Shown: positions 26,047 to 35,925, counted from the first letter of the stretch. The stretch: 64,000 nt of DNA from an uncultured Clostridia bacterium (GCA_947167045.1 CAMVGO010000004.1:1-64000); one strand, 5' to 3'. Numbers and translations: made by a program. Notes: generated by a model not told the origin, from the letters alone.

Positions 26047-27240
26047 CTACTCTTCAGTGGTCTCGGAAGTCTCTTCCGTCACGGGTTCCACATAGAGGAA
26101 CTGGTCTCTTGCAAAGTGTCCGGAATCGGAAATGAGACCGTCCGGCCAGTGACCTGAATACTTCTGTTCGTCGGTATAGTTTTCGGCATCAAGAAGCAGC
26201 GCATTTGCTGATTCTTCGGCATTGCTTCCGATGGCGTAATTGCACCAGGAGATCTCATATTCGTTCATGAACTTCATCCATGTCGTGCTCATCAGCTCGT
26301 TGATGCCGTCTGTGCTGTTCTCTGTACCAAGACCGAACTGCGTTGCGATAACGCACGCACCGTTATCCATCGCAGTCTTCGCCTTCTCCCTGAGAAGATA
26401 TCCCTGCGATCCGGAATAAAAACGGAATGCGTATGCGATATTATCGTAATCGAGCATATCTTCAGAAGCGACATCGATATCGATTCCCTTGTTGGGAGCG
26501 CCTACTATGATTATGCTGTCGGGACTGTTCTCTCTTGTAACTTCGATGATATCTGATACGAAGGGCACGATTATGTCATTCCATTCATCGGCGTCTTCAT
26601 CTTCCTCATCGTCCAACAGCGGATCATTTGCAACTTCATATATAACGTTCGGAGAATCGGCATATATAGTTGAAAGCCTTGTAAAGAAATCAACTGCGGC
26701 TTCTTTGGTCTCATCCTCCTCTTCGACAAAACAGACATTCCAGTCGACTATGACATATATGCCCTGCACTATACACATGTCGCACATCTTGCAGACCAGA
26801 TCGAAATACTTCTCGGGATCTTTCAGATATCCTTCGCTGTTCTCATCACCGGTAACAGCGATCCTCAGAACATCCACACCCCAGTCTTCCGCAAGTGTCT
26901 TAACGATCTCAGGCGTGAAAAAGTTCTCGCAGTCCTGAATACCGTATGAGCTTATTCCCTTGAGTATGACAGACTCTCCTTCACTGTCCGTTATCTTCTT
27001 TCCGTCGATCTGAAGGCGTCCGTATTTTTCAACGATGCTTTCAGTAACGACAGCGGTGCTTGAAGGTTCCGTTTCTTCCGGTAAATGTGTTTCTTCAGTC
27101 TCGGTTGGTTCCGTTTCGGTAGGCTCTGTTGCAGGAGTTGTTGAAGGTAATGTCTCAGGTCCCAGATTAGCTGAACAGGAACTGAATAAAACAGCTAAAG
27201 ATATGACCGAAGCGGCAATGCCGCAAGTAGTTTTTTTCAT
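26047..27240 (-). CDS. GH5-like lipoprotein, probably catalytically inactive
   Basis: 397 residues. A signal sequence ends at FSSC, a likely lipoprotein site, followed by a Thr/Glu/Pro linker (about 25-65). The rest follows the glycoside hydrolase family 5 barrel: LKGISSYGIQ, VDVLRIAV, GIYVIVDWNV, SPNVIYEVANDP, IIVGAPNKGI, YAFRFYSG, VIATQFGLG. In active GH5 enzymes these are DWH, NEP, a His in HFY, and a Glu in the final motif. Here they are Asn168, Asp206, Arg273 and Gln301. Loss of acid/base, nucleophile and both His positions argues for a binding or structural role. ATG 27240 has AGAGG nine bases upstream. Confidence 0.8.
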   Translation of the reverse strand: MKKTTCGIAASVISLAVLFSSCSANLGPETLPSTTPATEPTETEPTETEETHLPEETEPSSTAVVTESIVEKYGRLQIDGKKITDSEGESVILKGISSYGIQDCENFFTPEIVKTLAEDWGVDVLRIAVTGDENSEGYLKDPEKYFDLVCKMCDMCIVQGIYVIVDWNVCFVEEEDETKEAAVDFFTRLSTIYADSPNVIYEVANDPLLDDEEDEDADEWNDIIVPFVSDIIEVTRENSPDSIIIVGAPNKGIDIDVASEDMLDYDNIAYAFRFYSGSQGYLLREKAKTAMDNGACVIATQFGLGTENSTDGINELMSTTWMKFMNEYEISWCNYAIGSNAEESANALLLDAENYTDEQKYSGHWPDGLISDSGHFARDQFLYVEPVTEETSETTEE

Positions 27241-27454
27241 CCAAATTATCCTCTCGTTACTTTCGATCAAAACAACCGTAAAGTGTAAAAAATCATTTCA
27301 ATTTTTTTGACTTTGATTGTATAATCAAAGGTATTATAGAGCAAAGTATACCAAAATCTATTAACATTTCAGGATATTTTGGTGAACCTAATGTTTTTTT
27401 CACGATTTTACTCTATAATAACCTTGAGTAATAAGATTTATCGGGAGCCTTAAT

Positions 27455-27796
27455 ATGGGACGTACTGACGCTTTGAAAGATAAAATCCAGAAACTCGGAT
27501 CGAAGCAGAAGCTTGGTGCACTTCTTAAATATGCCGATAATTCCGAAGATGACGTCCGCATGGCAGTTGCAATGGCCATGGGCATGATCCCTACTTATGA
27601 ATCCGGCATGGCTCTCATTCCTCTTCTCCGTGACTCTTCACCGATGGTAAGAGCAGCAGCAGCTACGGCAGCAGCAGACATTCACGCAAAGCATTGCGAA
27701 GAATACGTAAAGAAGCTCGCTTTCGCCGATTCCGATCCTAACGTCAGACAGGTCGCAAAGGCCGCATTCGACAAACTCAAGGACAGCGTAGTCTGA
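27455..27796 (+). CDS. HEAT-repeat protein
   Basis: 113 residues, almost all helical, with two to three HEAT/PBS-lyase-type repeats (DDVRMAVAMAMGMI, PMVRAAAATAAADIH, PNVRQVAKAAFDKL). Such proteins act as protein-protein adaptors. No signal or membrane helix is present. GGGAG is seven bases before the ATG. A TATAAT box at 27414-27419 is a likely -10, without a good -35. It is monocistronic. Confidence 0.8.
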   Translation: MGRTDALKDKIQKLGSKQKLGALLKYADNSEDDVRMAVAMAMGMIPTYESGMALIPLLRDSSPMVRAAAATAAADIHAKHCEEYVKKLAFADSDPNVRQVAKAAFDKLKDSVV

Positions 27797-27871
27797 TCCG
27801 GTTAACAACTTAAACGATCTGGGGCTGTTTCACTATCGGAGCAGTCCTTTTGTTTTAATATAATACGACAA

Positions 27872-27911
27872 ATAAAACTGCCTCAAAAGCGATTTCCGCA
27901 TCCTGAGGCAG
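27872..27911 (-). terminator. Terminator after the hexapeptide-repeat protein gene
   Basis: CTGCCTCA and TGAGGCAG form an 8-bp stem around an 18-nt loop, followed on the minus strand by TTTTATTT. It can also serve the convergent HEAT-repeat gene. Confidence 0.7.
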
Positions 27912-27936
27912 CCTGTTTTAAAGTCTATACTGTGAT

Positions 27937-28599
27937 TTATTCCTCGATCGGAACGATCTCGTCCTTATCCTTGAAGATATGCTTTTCGGGGATTACGCCT
28001 CTTACTCTTGAGAGAGGATATACACGGCATCCTCTGCCGATAACTGTACCCGGATTAAGAACGCTCTGGCATCCTACTTCAACGTTGTCTCCGACGATTG
28101 CAGCAAACTTCTTGAGGCCTGTCTCGATTACCTCATCGCCGTTCTTAACGCAAACGAGAGTCTTATCGGACTTAACGTTAGAAGTGATGGCGCCGGCACC
28201 GAGATGTGACTTGTATCCGAGAATGGAATCTCCGACGTAGTTATAGTGGGGAACCTGAACGTTATCGCTGATGATAACATTCTTGAGTTCTGTGGAGTTT
28301 CCGATAACGCACTTGCTTCCGATGAGTGCGCTGCCTCTTATGAATGCGCACTGACGGACCTCAGTCTCGGGTCCGATGATGCAGGGGCCGGCGATGTACG
28401 CGGAATCAAATACTTTCGCACTCTTTGCGATCCAGATGCCCTCGCCTTTTTCCTCGTAGACTTCGGGATCGAGCGTGGGACCGAGCTTAAGGATGAACTC
28501 CTTGATGAGCGGCAAAGCCTCCCAGGGATACTTCTTGTCTTCCAGGATGGGAGCTGCAAGAGTATGTGTCAAATCGATAAGATCTTTTGTCTCTAACAT
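27937..28599 (-). CDS. Left-handed beta-helix (hexapeptide repeat) GlmU-like protein
   Basis: 220 residues. After about 45 N-terminal residues the chain is a run of hexapeptide turns (IWIAKSAKVFDSAYIAGPCI, EVRQCAFIRGSALIGSKCVI, NVEVGCQSVLNPGTVIGRGC), the left-handed beta-helix of acyl/acetyltransferases. It most resembles the C-terminal half of GlmU-type UDP-GlcNAc enzymes, with no nucleotidyltransferase domain, and a conserved-looking PHYNYVGDSILG loop may hold the active His. Its place 49 bp downstream of the diadenylate cyclase fusion recalls the cdaA-cdaR-glmM order, where GlmM works one step before GlmU. The acceptor substrate is not known. Confidence 0.75.
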   Translation of the reverse strand: MLETKDLIDLTHTLAAPILEDKKYPWEALPLIKEFILKLGPTLDPEVYEEKGEGIWIAKSAKVFDSAYIAGPCIIGPETEVRQCAFIRGSALIGSKCVIGNSTELKNVIISDNVQVPHYNYVGDSILGYKSHLGAGAITSNVKSDKTLVCVKNGDEVIETGLKKFAAIVGDNVEVGCQSVLNPGTVIGRGCRVYPLSRVRGVIPEKHIFKDKDEIVPIEE

Positions 28600-28648
28600 G
28601 TTTTATATCCTTTCTTCCTGCACCTTGTAAATGCGGGCAATAAAATAC

Positions 28649-30130
28649 TCAGTTGGCCGAATAAACGGTTACGGATACCTTTTCCGGGAGCTTGCTGTCG
28701 ACACGGAAATATACTCCGTCATCGTGCATGATCTCAACAGGGAGCTCCACTACTCCGGTATATCCCGGTTCAAGGCTCTGATAGTCTACTGCGGCGATGA
28801 TGTCATCTGCCGTCAGCGTATTCAGCGTGCCTGCACGTCCGACTACGACAAGATCAACACTCTTGATGGAATAGGAAACTTCCGCATTCTCAGGGACATT
28901 GATATCCTGTGTGATCGGAACCGTTATCGACTTCGTGACTACAGGGTTCGTGATTATCTGGATATACATCCAGAGGAACAGCGACAGGAAGAGGGATACA
29001 ATAAAGAATATGATCCTTGTGGCAGTTCCCACGCGCTTGGAATTCGGGAGCTGGTCTGCCGCTCTGGTGCTGATGGAAATGGGAACGGCTGTCTCTCCGG
29101 CGATCTCGACCTGCGTGGTTGCAGTAACGGGATTGGAAACACCGCTGTTCTTGCTCTTCCCTGCTTTTGCGACTTCCTCCTGGCTCAATACATCCTGGTC
29201 GTCGGCTTTTTTGCCGCGGAGCTTGTCAAAGAATCTTCCGATGACCGTCTTCTGCTCTCCGCCGTATTCCTTAAGACCGAGAAGATAGGACAGGTTTGCT
29301 TCGAGTTCTTTTGTCGATCTCATCTCGAAAAGTCTGCCGTTAACGGCGATGGAGGTCTTTCCTCTCTCTTCGGAAACGACTACTGCAACCGTATCGCCCA
29401 TCTCACTCGCGCCGACTGCGGCTCTGTGCCTAGTTCCGGAGCGCTCGAGAGAATGCATCGTGACTGAGAGAGGGACGTGGCATCTTGCCGCGATGATCCT
29501 GCCGTCCCTGATAAGCAGGCCGCCGTCATGCATCGGAGATCCCTTATAGAAGATGCTCTGGAGTACCGAGCTGGTAACTTCAGAATCGAAAGTGACTACG
29601 TTTTCCTGTGAAAGGAGCTCATCGAGCCTCGTATGTCTCTCTATGAGGATAAGAGCACCCGTATATGTCCTGGACATTTCTTTGCACGCGGAGCTTATCT
29701 CCTTGATGAACGAGGTAAGTTCTTCCTTCGTCATTACGGACTCGCTGTGCCTGAAAGGGTTTGCGGCATTCGAAGTCCTGAGTCCGACCGTCTCGAGAGC
29801 TCTTCTGAGCTCGGGCTGGAACAATACGACGAAGAGAATCGCGATGATATAGAGAAGGCGGTTAAACAGGAACCCGACCATGTCGAGTCCGATAAGACCG
29901 CAGAAAGCTACAAATACAAGGATCAGAACGATACCTTTGATAAGCTGCCATGCCCTTGTCTGCCTGATGAACATCAGGAGCGTGTAGAAAAGGAATGTTA
30001 CGAGGATGATGTCTATCGCATATCTGACAAAGTCCCACGGAGAGCCAAAGAAGAGCTTGCCTTCGTCAAGGCTTTTAAAAAGCTCCAATAAGAACTCGTA
30101 TATCTGGCTGATGATAGATGTATCGGACAT
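28649..30130 (-). CDS. cdaA: Diadenylate cyclase fused to a YbbR (CdaR) domain
   Basis: 493 residues uniting two proteins that are normally separate. Residues about 35-105 hold three membrane helices, and about 108-280 a DAC (DisA_N) domain with SPMHDGGLLI and SGTRHRAAVGASE, the motifs for ATP binding and c-di-AMP synthesis. A cytoplasmic linker follows, then a fourth membrane helix at about 370-392 (IIFFIVSLFLSLFLWMYIQII) and one YbbR-type domain (about 395-485) outside the membrane. In Bacillota CdaR is a separate membrane protein that regulates CdaA. ATG 30130 has AAGG eight bases upstream; the TTG before it is less likely. The reading frame is continuous through the junction. Confidence 0.88.
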   Translation of the reverse strand: MSDTSIISQIYEFLLELFKSLDEGKLFFGSPWDFVRYAIDIILVTFLFYTLLMFIRQTRAWQLIKGIVLILVFVAFCGLIGLDMVGFLFNRLLYIIAILFVVLFQPELRRALETVGLRTSNAANPFRHSESVMTKEELTSFIKEISSACKEMSRTYTGALILIERHTRLDELLSQENVVTFDSEVTSSVLQSIFYKGSPMHDGGLLIRDGRIIAARCHVPLSVTMHSLERSGTRHRAAVGASEMGDTVAVVVSEERGKTSIAVNGRLFEMRSTKELEANLSYLLGLKEYGGEQKTVIGRFFDKLRGKKADDQDVLSQEEVAKAGKSKNSGVSNPVTATTQVEIAGETAVPISISTRAADQLPNSKRVGTATRIIFFIVSLFLSLFLWMYIQIITNPVVTKSITVPITQDINVPENAEVSYSIKSVDLVVVGRAGTLNTLTADDIIAAVDYQSLEPGYTGVVELPVEIMHDDGVYFRVDSKLPEKVSVTVYSAN

Positions 30131-30234
30131 CAACGGGACCTTCTTCCCTATGCTTATCTTATTTAGTATAACATAAGGACGCGAAAATCAATTTGGTAAA
30201 TATGTGTGAAGGAGCCGTTCTTTTGCGGCCTGTG

Positions 30235-31554
30235 TTATGTGGTCTCGGACGAACCGTAAGTCTGTCTGGTGGACTCGATCATGTAGGCTTCATACTGAGC
30301 CGGCGTCATGCCCTTGTCCGAACCCTTGAGAAGCGATTCGATGACGATGAACGCAACGCAGTTTATCCTTATCTGAAGCCTGTCTCCGGAGCAGTCTATC
30401 TCGCCGTCGCCGTTGCGGTCATAATCATCTTCCACGAGAACGGAATCAAGATAGTAGGAACAGTCCGCAGGCGTTCCCCTGATGATACCGCCGTAATCCT
30501 GAAGGCTAAGGTTCTTTGTCTCCTTCATCTGGTCCATGGAAGTGAAATTGTATTCGTAACTCTCGAAATAAACGATCGGGATCATCCTGTCGTCGAAGAC
30601 CTTATAGTCCGATATCGTTTTCGGCAGTTCATTGAAGATATCCCTGATGCCGTCGTCATTTACGTCGGCCTTAACACCGGATTCATTGTAATAGAGATCG
30701 AAGCCGTAATTTGTGTACAGAGTATTCGAAAAGCATACGTCATAAGCCTGATACAGCTTTCTTCTCATCTCGTATTTCCTGCTGGAGATAAGTGATTTGA
30801 AGCCTGAAGATGCATACACCTTGTCGCCGGCATAAAGGCTGTCGACATCGTACATTACATCGATCGAGTTCTTCTCGTCGTAACTGAGCGACTGATAAAA
30901 GGCTTCCGCGCCCGTGAAGTTGTCGGTACCGGCACCGAAGAAGACAAAGCATACGTCGTAAGCGATGTTCTTGTAGTCTTTGAAAGCCCTGAGAGCCGTA
31001 AGGATGCAGGCTGTGCCTGAAGCGTTGTCAGAGATGCCGTCAAAGACGAACTTAGGTGCTTCCGTAGGCTCTGCATCCTCCTCGCCTTCTTCCTCCTCAT
31101 CTTCCTCATCTTCTTCATCCTCATCGGATTCTTCAAGATAGTCCGGAAGTATGGCAGCGTCATAATGCGTGCCTATAAGGGCTGTCCTGTGCTCGAGTTC
31201 GAAGGTCCCGTCATCTTTTGCGACATAGAAACCCGTTCCCTCGACCTTAACGATATAGTTGTTGGAAGTGCCGCCGTCAGCGCCCTGAAATGTCTGTACT
31301 TCAGGCGTATACCCCAGTTCCTTTATCTTCTCTTCGATATATTCGCCGGTCTTTTTCTCATCGGAAGAATATGCTTTTCTTCCGGGGAAATTCGTTGCGA
31401 TCTCACGCGCTATATCGGCACCGTAAGTACCGTAATCAGCGGGCTTGTCAGAAGACTTGTCCTTTTTTTTGCACGAAGACAGGACCATCGGTTCCGCAAG
31501 AACCAACAGGCATGTGACGGCAGCTATTATCCTTTTTCCAAGATCTCTGTTCAT
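30235..31554 (-). CDS. M28-peptidase-like lipoprotein with altered zinc site
   Basis: 439 residues. The signal ends in LSSC (lipoprotein). The fold is M28 aminopeptidase-like: ALIGTHYDAAI keeps the first His-x-Asp, and FDGISDNASG keeps the bridging Asp. The next motif should hold the catalytic and metal Glu pair, but FFGAGTDNF has Gly209-Thr210 there, and the last His region (NFTSMDQM) also lacks an evident His. A run of about 20 acidic residues is inserted near 140-165. Two calcium-loop-like stretches occur (DVNDDGIRD and DRNGDGEID). It is 17 bp after the dehydroquinate-synthase-like gene. Peptidase activity is doubtful. Confidence 0.78.
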   Translation of the reverse strand: MNRDLGKRIIAAVTCLLVLAEPMVLSSCKKKDKSSDKPADYGTYGADIAREIATNFPGRKAYSSDEKKTGEYIEEKIKELGYTPEVQTFQGADGGTSNNYIVKVEGTGFYVAKDDGTFELEHRTALIGTHYDAAILPDYLEESDEDEEDEEDEEEEGEEDAEPTEAPKFVFDGISDNASGTACILTALRAFKDYKNIAYDVCFVFFGAGTDNFTGAEAFYQSLSYDEKNSIDVMYDVDSLYAGDKVYASSGFKSLISSRKYEMRRKLYQAYDVCFSNTLYTNYGFDLYYNESGVKADVNDDGIRDIFNELPKTISDYKVFDDRMIPIVYFESYEYNFTSMDQMKETKNLSLQDYGGIIRGTPADCSYYLDSVLVEDDYDRNGDGEIDCSGDRLQIRINCVAFIVIESLLKGSDKGMTPAQYEAYMIESTRQTYGSSETT

Positions 31555-31571
31555 AACCCGCTAATTATACC

Positions 31572-32672
31572 CTAAGACTCTCCGTTTTTTGCGGCAATCG
31601 CAGAAGAGCTTCCGGCGATGTGGCCCAAACGCTCCTCAAGTATCGAAAGAGCCTCTTCCCTGGAAGGATCCTTTATGGCCCAGGTGCCCTTGCCGCCCAC
31701 TTCCTCATAACAAACGAGGGGTTTTCCGGCGGAATGGCCTTTGCCGTATGTATCCTTAAGGGAATTCATTATCGAATTGAAGCTTACGTCCTTCAGTTCG
31801 GTGGGAAGATTAAGCTTCGTGTAGATCGCGGTAAGCGCGGTCCTGGCCTTGTCGGGGACCGTGGCGAAAAGGCTTAAGGCAAGAGCCTCGCCTTCCGAAT
31901 AGTTCATAAACCTGAAGTATCCCTCGATAGCCTCCGACAGTTCGTTGCCGAGCGTCAGGAGAACGGGATTCTTCCTGTCGATAGCAGCTCTCGCGGCATA
32001 GACCCTGTTAAGGAAAACCCTGATATCGGAAGGGCTCGAACCCGCTATGTTGAGCAGATCCGTGAGCAGACCGAAATCAGCAAGCAGCGCATATCTGATT
32101 ATCTGGGCATATCCGTTGGGAATATACTTTTTCGGTATCGTCGAAAGGAAGACCGGATCGATGAACACAGCGCTCTGGGAAACCTTAACGGAAGCCGTAT
32201 TCTTGCGGCTTCCTGAATTTGTATAGACCTTATCGGCGCAGCATGTCTCCGCCATTGACGAGAGTGTCGTAGGGACAGCGATAAAACGGGAACCTCCCGA
32301 ATAGAGCGCAGAAGCAAATCCAGCGATGTCTATTACGGAACCGCCGCCGAACGCGATCACCCAGTCGTTGCTGCCGAGACCGAACTCCGTGAACTCCTTG
32401 ATAACATTATTGACCTGTGAGAGATTTTTGTTCTGCTCACCCTCTTCAACAGTGATAAGGCATGTCTTGACATTTCTTATGACGAACTGTTTCTCAAAAG
32501 CGTTGTAATAGTAGCCGCTGACCTGTCTGTCGGATATTATCGCAGCCTTGATCTCCTGGTCTCCGAGATCTTTGTTGCCATATTGCTCGAGAATAAAACC
32601 TGCCACGAATTCGTCTGCGATACCGCTTCCGGTAAAGCAGTCGTAGCTCCGGTTGCAATCAAGTCTGTCCAA
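31572..32672 (-). CDS. 3-Dehydroquinate-synthase-like protein with altered active site
   Basis: 366 residues with the AroB / glycerol-dehydrogenase-like fold: VIAFGGGSVIDIAGFASALY (NAD binding), FIAVPTTLSS, and DPVFLSTIPKKYIPNGYAQIIRYALLAD. In true AroB the latter reads GxAExxK, and LNxGHTxGHAxE follows. Here Gln190 and Arg193 replace the Glu ligand and Lys, and GNELSEA (Asn243, Glu247) replaces GHTxGHA, so the zinc site is probably lost. I start at TTG 32672, with AAAGGAG ten bases upstream. A GTG at 32720 has no site. It is possibly cotranscribed with the M28-like and cdaA genes. No other shikimate gene is near. Confidence 0.72.
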   Translation of the reverse strand: MDRLDCNRSYDCFTGSGIADEFVAGFILEQYGNKDLGDQEIKAAIISDRQVSGYYYNAFEKQFVIRNVKTCLITVEEGEQNKNLSQVNNVIKEFTEFGLGSNDWVIAFGGGSVIDIAGFASALYSGGSRFIAVPTTLSSMAETCCADKVYTNSGSRKNTASVKVSQSAVFIDPVFLSTIPKKYIPNGYAQIIRYALLADFGLLTDLLNIAGSSPSDIRVFLNRVYAARAAIDRKNPVLLTLGNELSEAIEGYFRFMNYSEGEALALSLFATVPDKARTALTAIYTKLNLPTELKDVSFNSIMNSLKDTYGKGHSAGKPLVCYEEVGGKGTWAIKDPSREEALSILEERLGHIAGSSSAIAAKNGES

Positions 32673-32768
32673 AGGTTTTAAGGCTCCTTTCGCTGCAAAA
32701 GTCAATTTGTATATTACCACAAAAGTGATAAAATAAACGCTCAGGAAATTTATTAATAGAGGTCACAT

Positions 32769-34220
32769 ATGAAAATAAGAACGAGATTCGCACCCAGTCC
32801 CACGGGTTTTATGCATGTCGGAAATCTCCGCACCGCGCTTTATGAATACCTTACCGCAAAGCACGAAGGCGGCACTTTTGTACTGAGGATCGAAGATACC
32901 GACCGTGAACGTTATGTGGAGGGCGCAACTCAGGTAATATACGACACGATGAAGCTCGCCGGCCTTGAGCACGACGAAGGTCCGGATATCGGCGGAGAGT
33001 ACGGACCATATGTCCAGAGCGAGCGACTTCCTATGTATAAGCCTTACGCCGAGCAGCTCGTGGAACAGGGCAAGGCTTACAGATGCTTCTGCACCAAGGA
33101 GCGCCTTGAGGCTCTTAAGGAGAATGCACCTGAGGGTACAGGTTACGACCGTCACTGCAGAGACTTATCTCCTGAAGAGATCCAGAAGAACCTGGACGCA
33201 GGCATGCCCTATGTCATCCGTCAGAAAATGCCCCTTACAGGCTCTACTTCTTACCATGACCTGGTTTACGGAGACATCACATTCCCCAACGAGGATCTTG
33301 ACGATCAGGTATTGATCAAGACTGACGGCTTCCCTACTTATAACTTCGCCAACGTTATCGATGACCACACAATGGGAATTACACACGTTGTAAGAGGATC
33401 CGAGTACTTATCTTCAACACCTAAGTACAACCTCCTCTATGAGGCATTCGGCTGGGAGATCCCCACATACATCCACCTGCCGCTCATCATGGGCAAGTCG
33501 GTTGACGAGGAAGGCAACGAAGTGATCTCCAAGCTTTCAAAGCGTCACGGCTCCACAGGTTTCATGGATCTCGTTAACGAAGGTTACCTCCCTGAGGCTA
33601 TCATCAACTATATCGCACTCTTAGGCTGGGCACCCAAGGATACAAGGGAGATCTTCTCCCTGCCCGAGCTTATCGAAGCATTTGATATCAACGGCATTTC
33701 CAAGTCACCTGCCGTATTCGACTACGACAAGCTCTCATGGGTAAACCAGGAACACATCAAGGCCATGTCCGACGAGGAGTTCTTGGAGCACGCAAAGCCC
33801 TTCTACGATGAGGCAGGCGTTGATCCTTCATGCTACGCTCTGCTCGCAGAGCTCCTGAAGCCCAGGATCGCAAAGTTCACTGAGATCACCGAGAAGCTTT
33901 CCTTCATAAAGGAATACGGTGATTTCGATCTCGGGCTTTTCGAGCACAAGAAGAGCAAGTCAACACTGGAGTCTTCAAAGCAGATGCTCGAAAAGGCTAT
34001 CCCCGTTTTAGAGAACTTAGACTGGGACAGAGAAGCCATCACAGAAGCTATGAAGACGCTGGCAGAGAGCCTTGAAGTCAAGAACTCTGTCGTTATGTGG
34101 CCTGTAAGGATCGCTGCCGCAGGAGTTGCGGTCACCCCCGGCGGATGCGCTGAGGTCATGATCCTTCTGGGCAAGGAAGAATCTCTTAAGAGAATTAAAT
34201 ACGCTTATTCAAGACTTTGA
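32769..34220 (+). CDS. gltX: Glutamyl-tRNA synthetase
   Basis: Class I synthetase that charges tRNA-Glu. 483 residues: [20 protein letters not shown] carries the HIGH-type motif (HVGN), [16 protein letters not shown] follows, and [10 protein letters not shown] is the KMSKS-type motif. The anticodon-binding C terminus is complete. GAGG lies six bases before the ATG. A glutaminyl-tRNA synthetase follows after 17 bp, so this enzyme may be discriminating rather than also charging tRNA-Gln, though specificity cannot be read by eye. Confidence 0.95.
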   Translation: MKIRTRFAPSPTGFMHVGNLRTALYEYLTAKHEGGTFVLRIEDTDRERYVEGATQVIYDTMKLAGLEHDEGPDIGGEYGPYVQSERLPMYKPYAEQLVEQGKAYRCFCTKERLEALKENAPEGTGYDRHCRDLSPEEIQKNLDAGMPYVIRQKMPLTGSTSYHDLVYGDITFPNEDLDDQVLIKTDGFPTYNFANVIDDHTMGITHVVRGSEYLSSTPKYNLLYEAFGWEIPTYIHLPLIMGKSVDEEGNEVISKLSKRHGSTGFMDLVNEGYLPEAIINYIALLGWAPKDTREIFSLPELIEAFDINGISKSPAVFDYDKLSWVNQEHIKAMSDEEFLEHAKPFYDEAGVDPSCYALLAELLKPRIAKFTEITEKLSFIKEYGDFDLGLFEHKKSKSTLESSKQMLEKAIPVLENLDWDREAITEAMKTLAESLEVKNSVVMWPVRIAAAGVAVTPGGCAEVMILLGKEESLKRIKYAYSRL

Positions 34221-34237
34221 TCGGGAGAATACTAGAA

Positions 34238-35899
34238 ATGGCTGACAGCAAGAATTTTATCGAGCAGATCATTGACGAGGAACTTAAAGAAGGCGGAAGA
34301 GTCTACGGCAAGAAGATCCATACGAGATTCCCGCCCGAACCGAACGGCTACCTTCACATAGGTCACGCAAAGGCATTGGAGATCGACTTCGGTACCGCTG
34401 AAGCATACAACGGCCTGTGCAACCTCAGAATGGACGACACGAACCCCACCAAAGAGGATGAGGAATACGTTGAGGCCATCAAGGAGGATATCCACTGGTT
34501 AGGTCACGACTGGGATGACCGGTTCTTCTATGCTTCCGAGTATTTCGAGAAGATGTATGAATTCGCCATCGAACTCATCAACAAGGGCCTGGCTTACGTT
34601 TGCGAACTTACGCCCGACCAGATGAGAGACATGAGAGGCGACACAAAGACTCCCGCTGTCTCCCCTTATCGTGACAGACCCATCGAGGAGAGCCTTGATC
34701 TCTTTAAGAGAATGAGAGCCGGTGAATTTGAAGACGGAAAGATGACTCTCCGTGCGAAGATCGACCTCGCTTCCGGCAACTTCAACATGAGAGATCCCGT
34801 TATCTACAGGATCAATCATCTCCCTCATCACAGAACAGGCACAGAGTGGTGCATCTACCCCATGTACGACTTCGCTCATCCAATCGAAGACGCTTTGGAA
34901 GGCATCACACACTCCCTCTGCTCATTGGAGTTCGAAGCTCACAGACCTCTTTACGACTGGGTGGTAAACAACATTTCCGTTGAGTGCAAGCCCCGTCAGA
35001 TCGAGTTCGCAAGACTCGGAATCACACACACGGTCCTTTCCAAGAGAAAGCTCCGTGCCATGATCGAAGCAGGCATCGTATCAGGATGGGATGACCCCAG
35101 AATGCCTACACTCTGCGGTCTCAGAAGAAGGGGTTATACTCCCGCTTCCATCCATAACTTCAGCGCGCGTAACGGTGTAGCCAAGGTCAACTCCGTTGTT
35201 GACTTCGCTTTCCTCGAATACTGCCTCCGCGAAGATCTTAACGATCACGCTCAGAGAGCTATGGCTGTATTAAAGCCCATCAAACTCATCATCGACAACT
35301 ATCCTGAGGGACAGACCGAAGAGTTCGATGTCGAGAATAATCCCAAGGACGAGAACGCAGGCACACGTAAGGTATCCTTCTCCAGAGAGCTCTGGATCGA
35401 AGAAGAAGACTTCATGGAAGTTCCCGCTCCCAAGTATTTCAGATTATACCCCGGCAACGAGGTGCGCCTTAAGTCCGCTTATGTCGTTAAGTGCGTATCC
35501 TGCGATCACGATGCAGAAGGCAATGTAACCGCAGTCCACTGCACATACGATCCGGATTCCAGAGGCGGCAACACTTTGGACGGCAGAAAGATCAAGTCCA
35601 CCATTCACTGGGTTGACGCTAAGACAGCCGTTGACGGTGAGATCAGACTCTACGACAGGCTCTTTACGACAGAGCAGCCCGACCTCGCTGACTGCAACTA
35701 TCTCGATTTCATCAATCCCAATTCCCTGGAGATCATCAGGGGCGCCAAATTAGAAGCATTCCTTGCTGACACAAAGCCCGCTGACAGATTCCAGTTCTTA
35801 AGGACCGGTTACTTCTGTGCCGACTCAAAGGATTCAACACCTGATCATCTGGTATTCAACAGAGCAGTATCTTTGAAGGATTCTTATAAGCCGGAGTGA
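34238..35899 (+). CDS. glnS: Glutaminyl-tRNA synthetase
   Basis: Charges tRNA-Gln directly. 553 residues close to E. coli Gln[12 protein letters not shown], the HIGH motif in [52 protein letters not shown], the KMSKS-type LSKRKL, and the anticodon-binding barrels ending in [15 protein letters not shown] 34238 has GGGAG 11 bases upstream. It is cotranscribed with gltX. GlnS is not universal in Bacillota, many of which use GatCAB, so the pair is notable. A terminator follows at 35926. Confidence 0.95.
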   Translation: MADSKNFIEQIIDEELKEGGRVYGKKIHTRFPPEPNGYLHIGHAKALEIDFGTAEAYNGLCNLRMDDTNPTKEDEEYVEAIKEDIHWLGHDWDDRFFYASEYFEKMYEFAIELINKGLAYVCELTPDQMRDMRGDTKTPAVSPYRDRPIEESLDLFKRMRAGEFEDGKMTLRAKIDLASGNFNMRDPVIYRINHLPHHRTGTEWCIYPMYDFAHPIEDALEGITHSLCSLEFEAHRPLYDWVVNNISVECKPRQIEFARLGITHTVLSKRKLRAMIEAGIVSGWDDPRMPTLCGLRRRGYTPASIHNFSARNGVAKVNSVVDFAFLEYCLREDLNDHAQRAMAVLKPIKLIIDNYPEGQTEEFDVENNPKDENAGTRKVSFSRELWIEEEDFMEVPAPKYFRLYPGNEVRLKSAYVVKCVSCDHDAEGNVTAVHCTYDPDSRGGNTLDGRKIKSTIHWVDAKTAVDGEIRLYDRLFTTEQPDLADCNYLDFINPNSLEIIRGAKLEAFLADTKPADRFQFLRTGYFCADSKDSTPDHLVFNRAVSLKDSYKPE

Positions 35900-35925
35900 T
35901 TCTCTAAAAATATTGCAGATTAAAC

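Noticed and set aside
28631-29467. A 278-codon plus-strand frame opposite cdaA
   Set aside because: Fully antisense to a gene with unmistakable DAC motifs; no domain or ribosome site.
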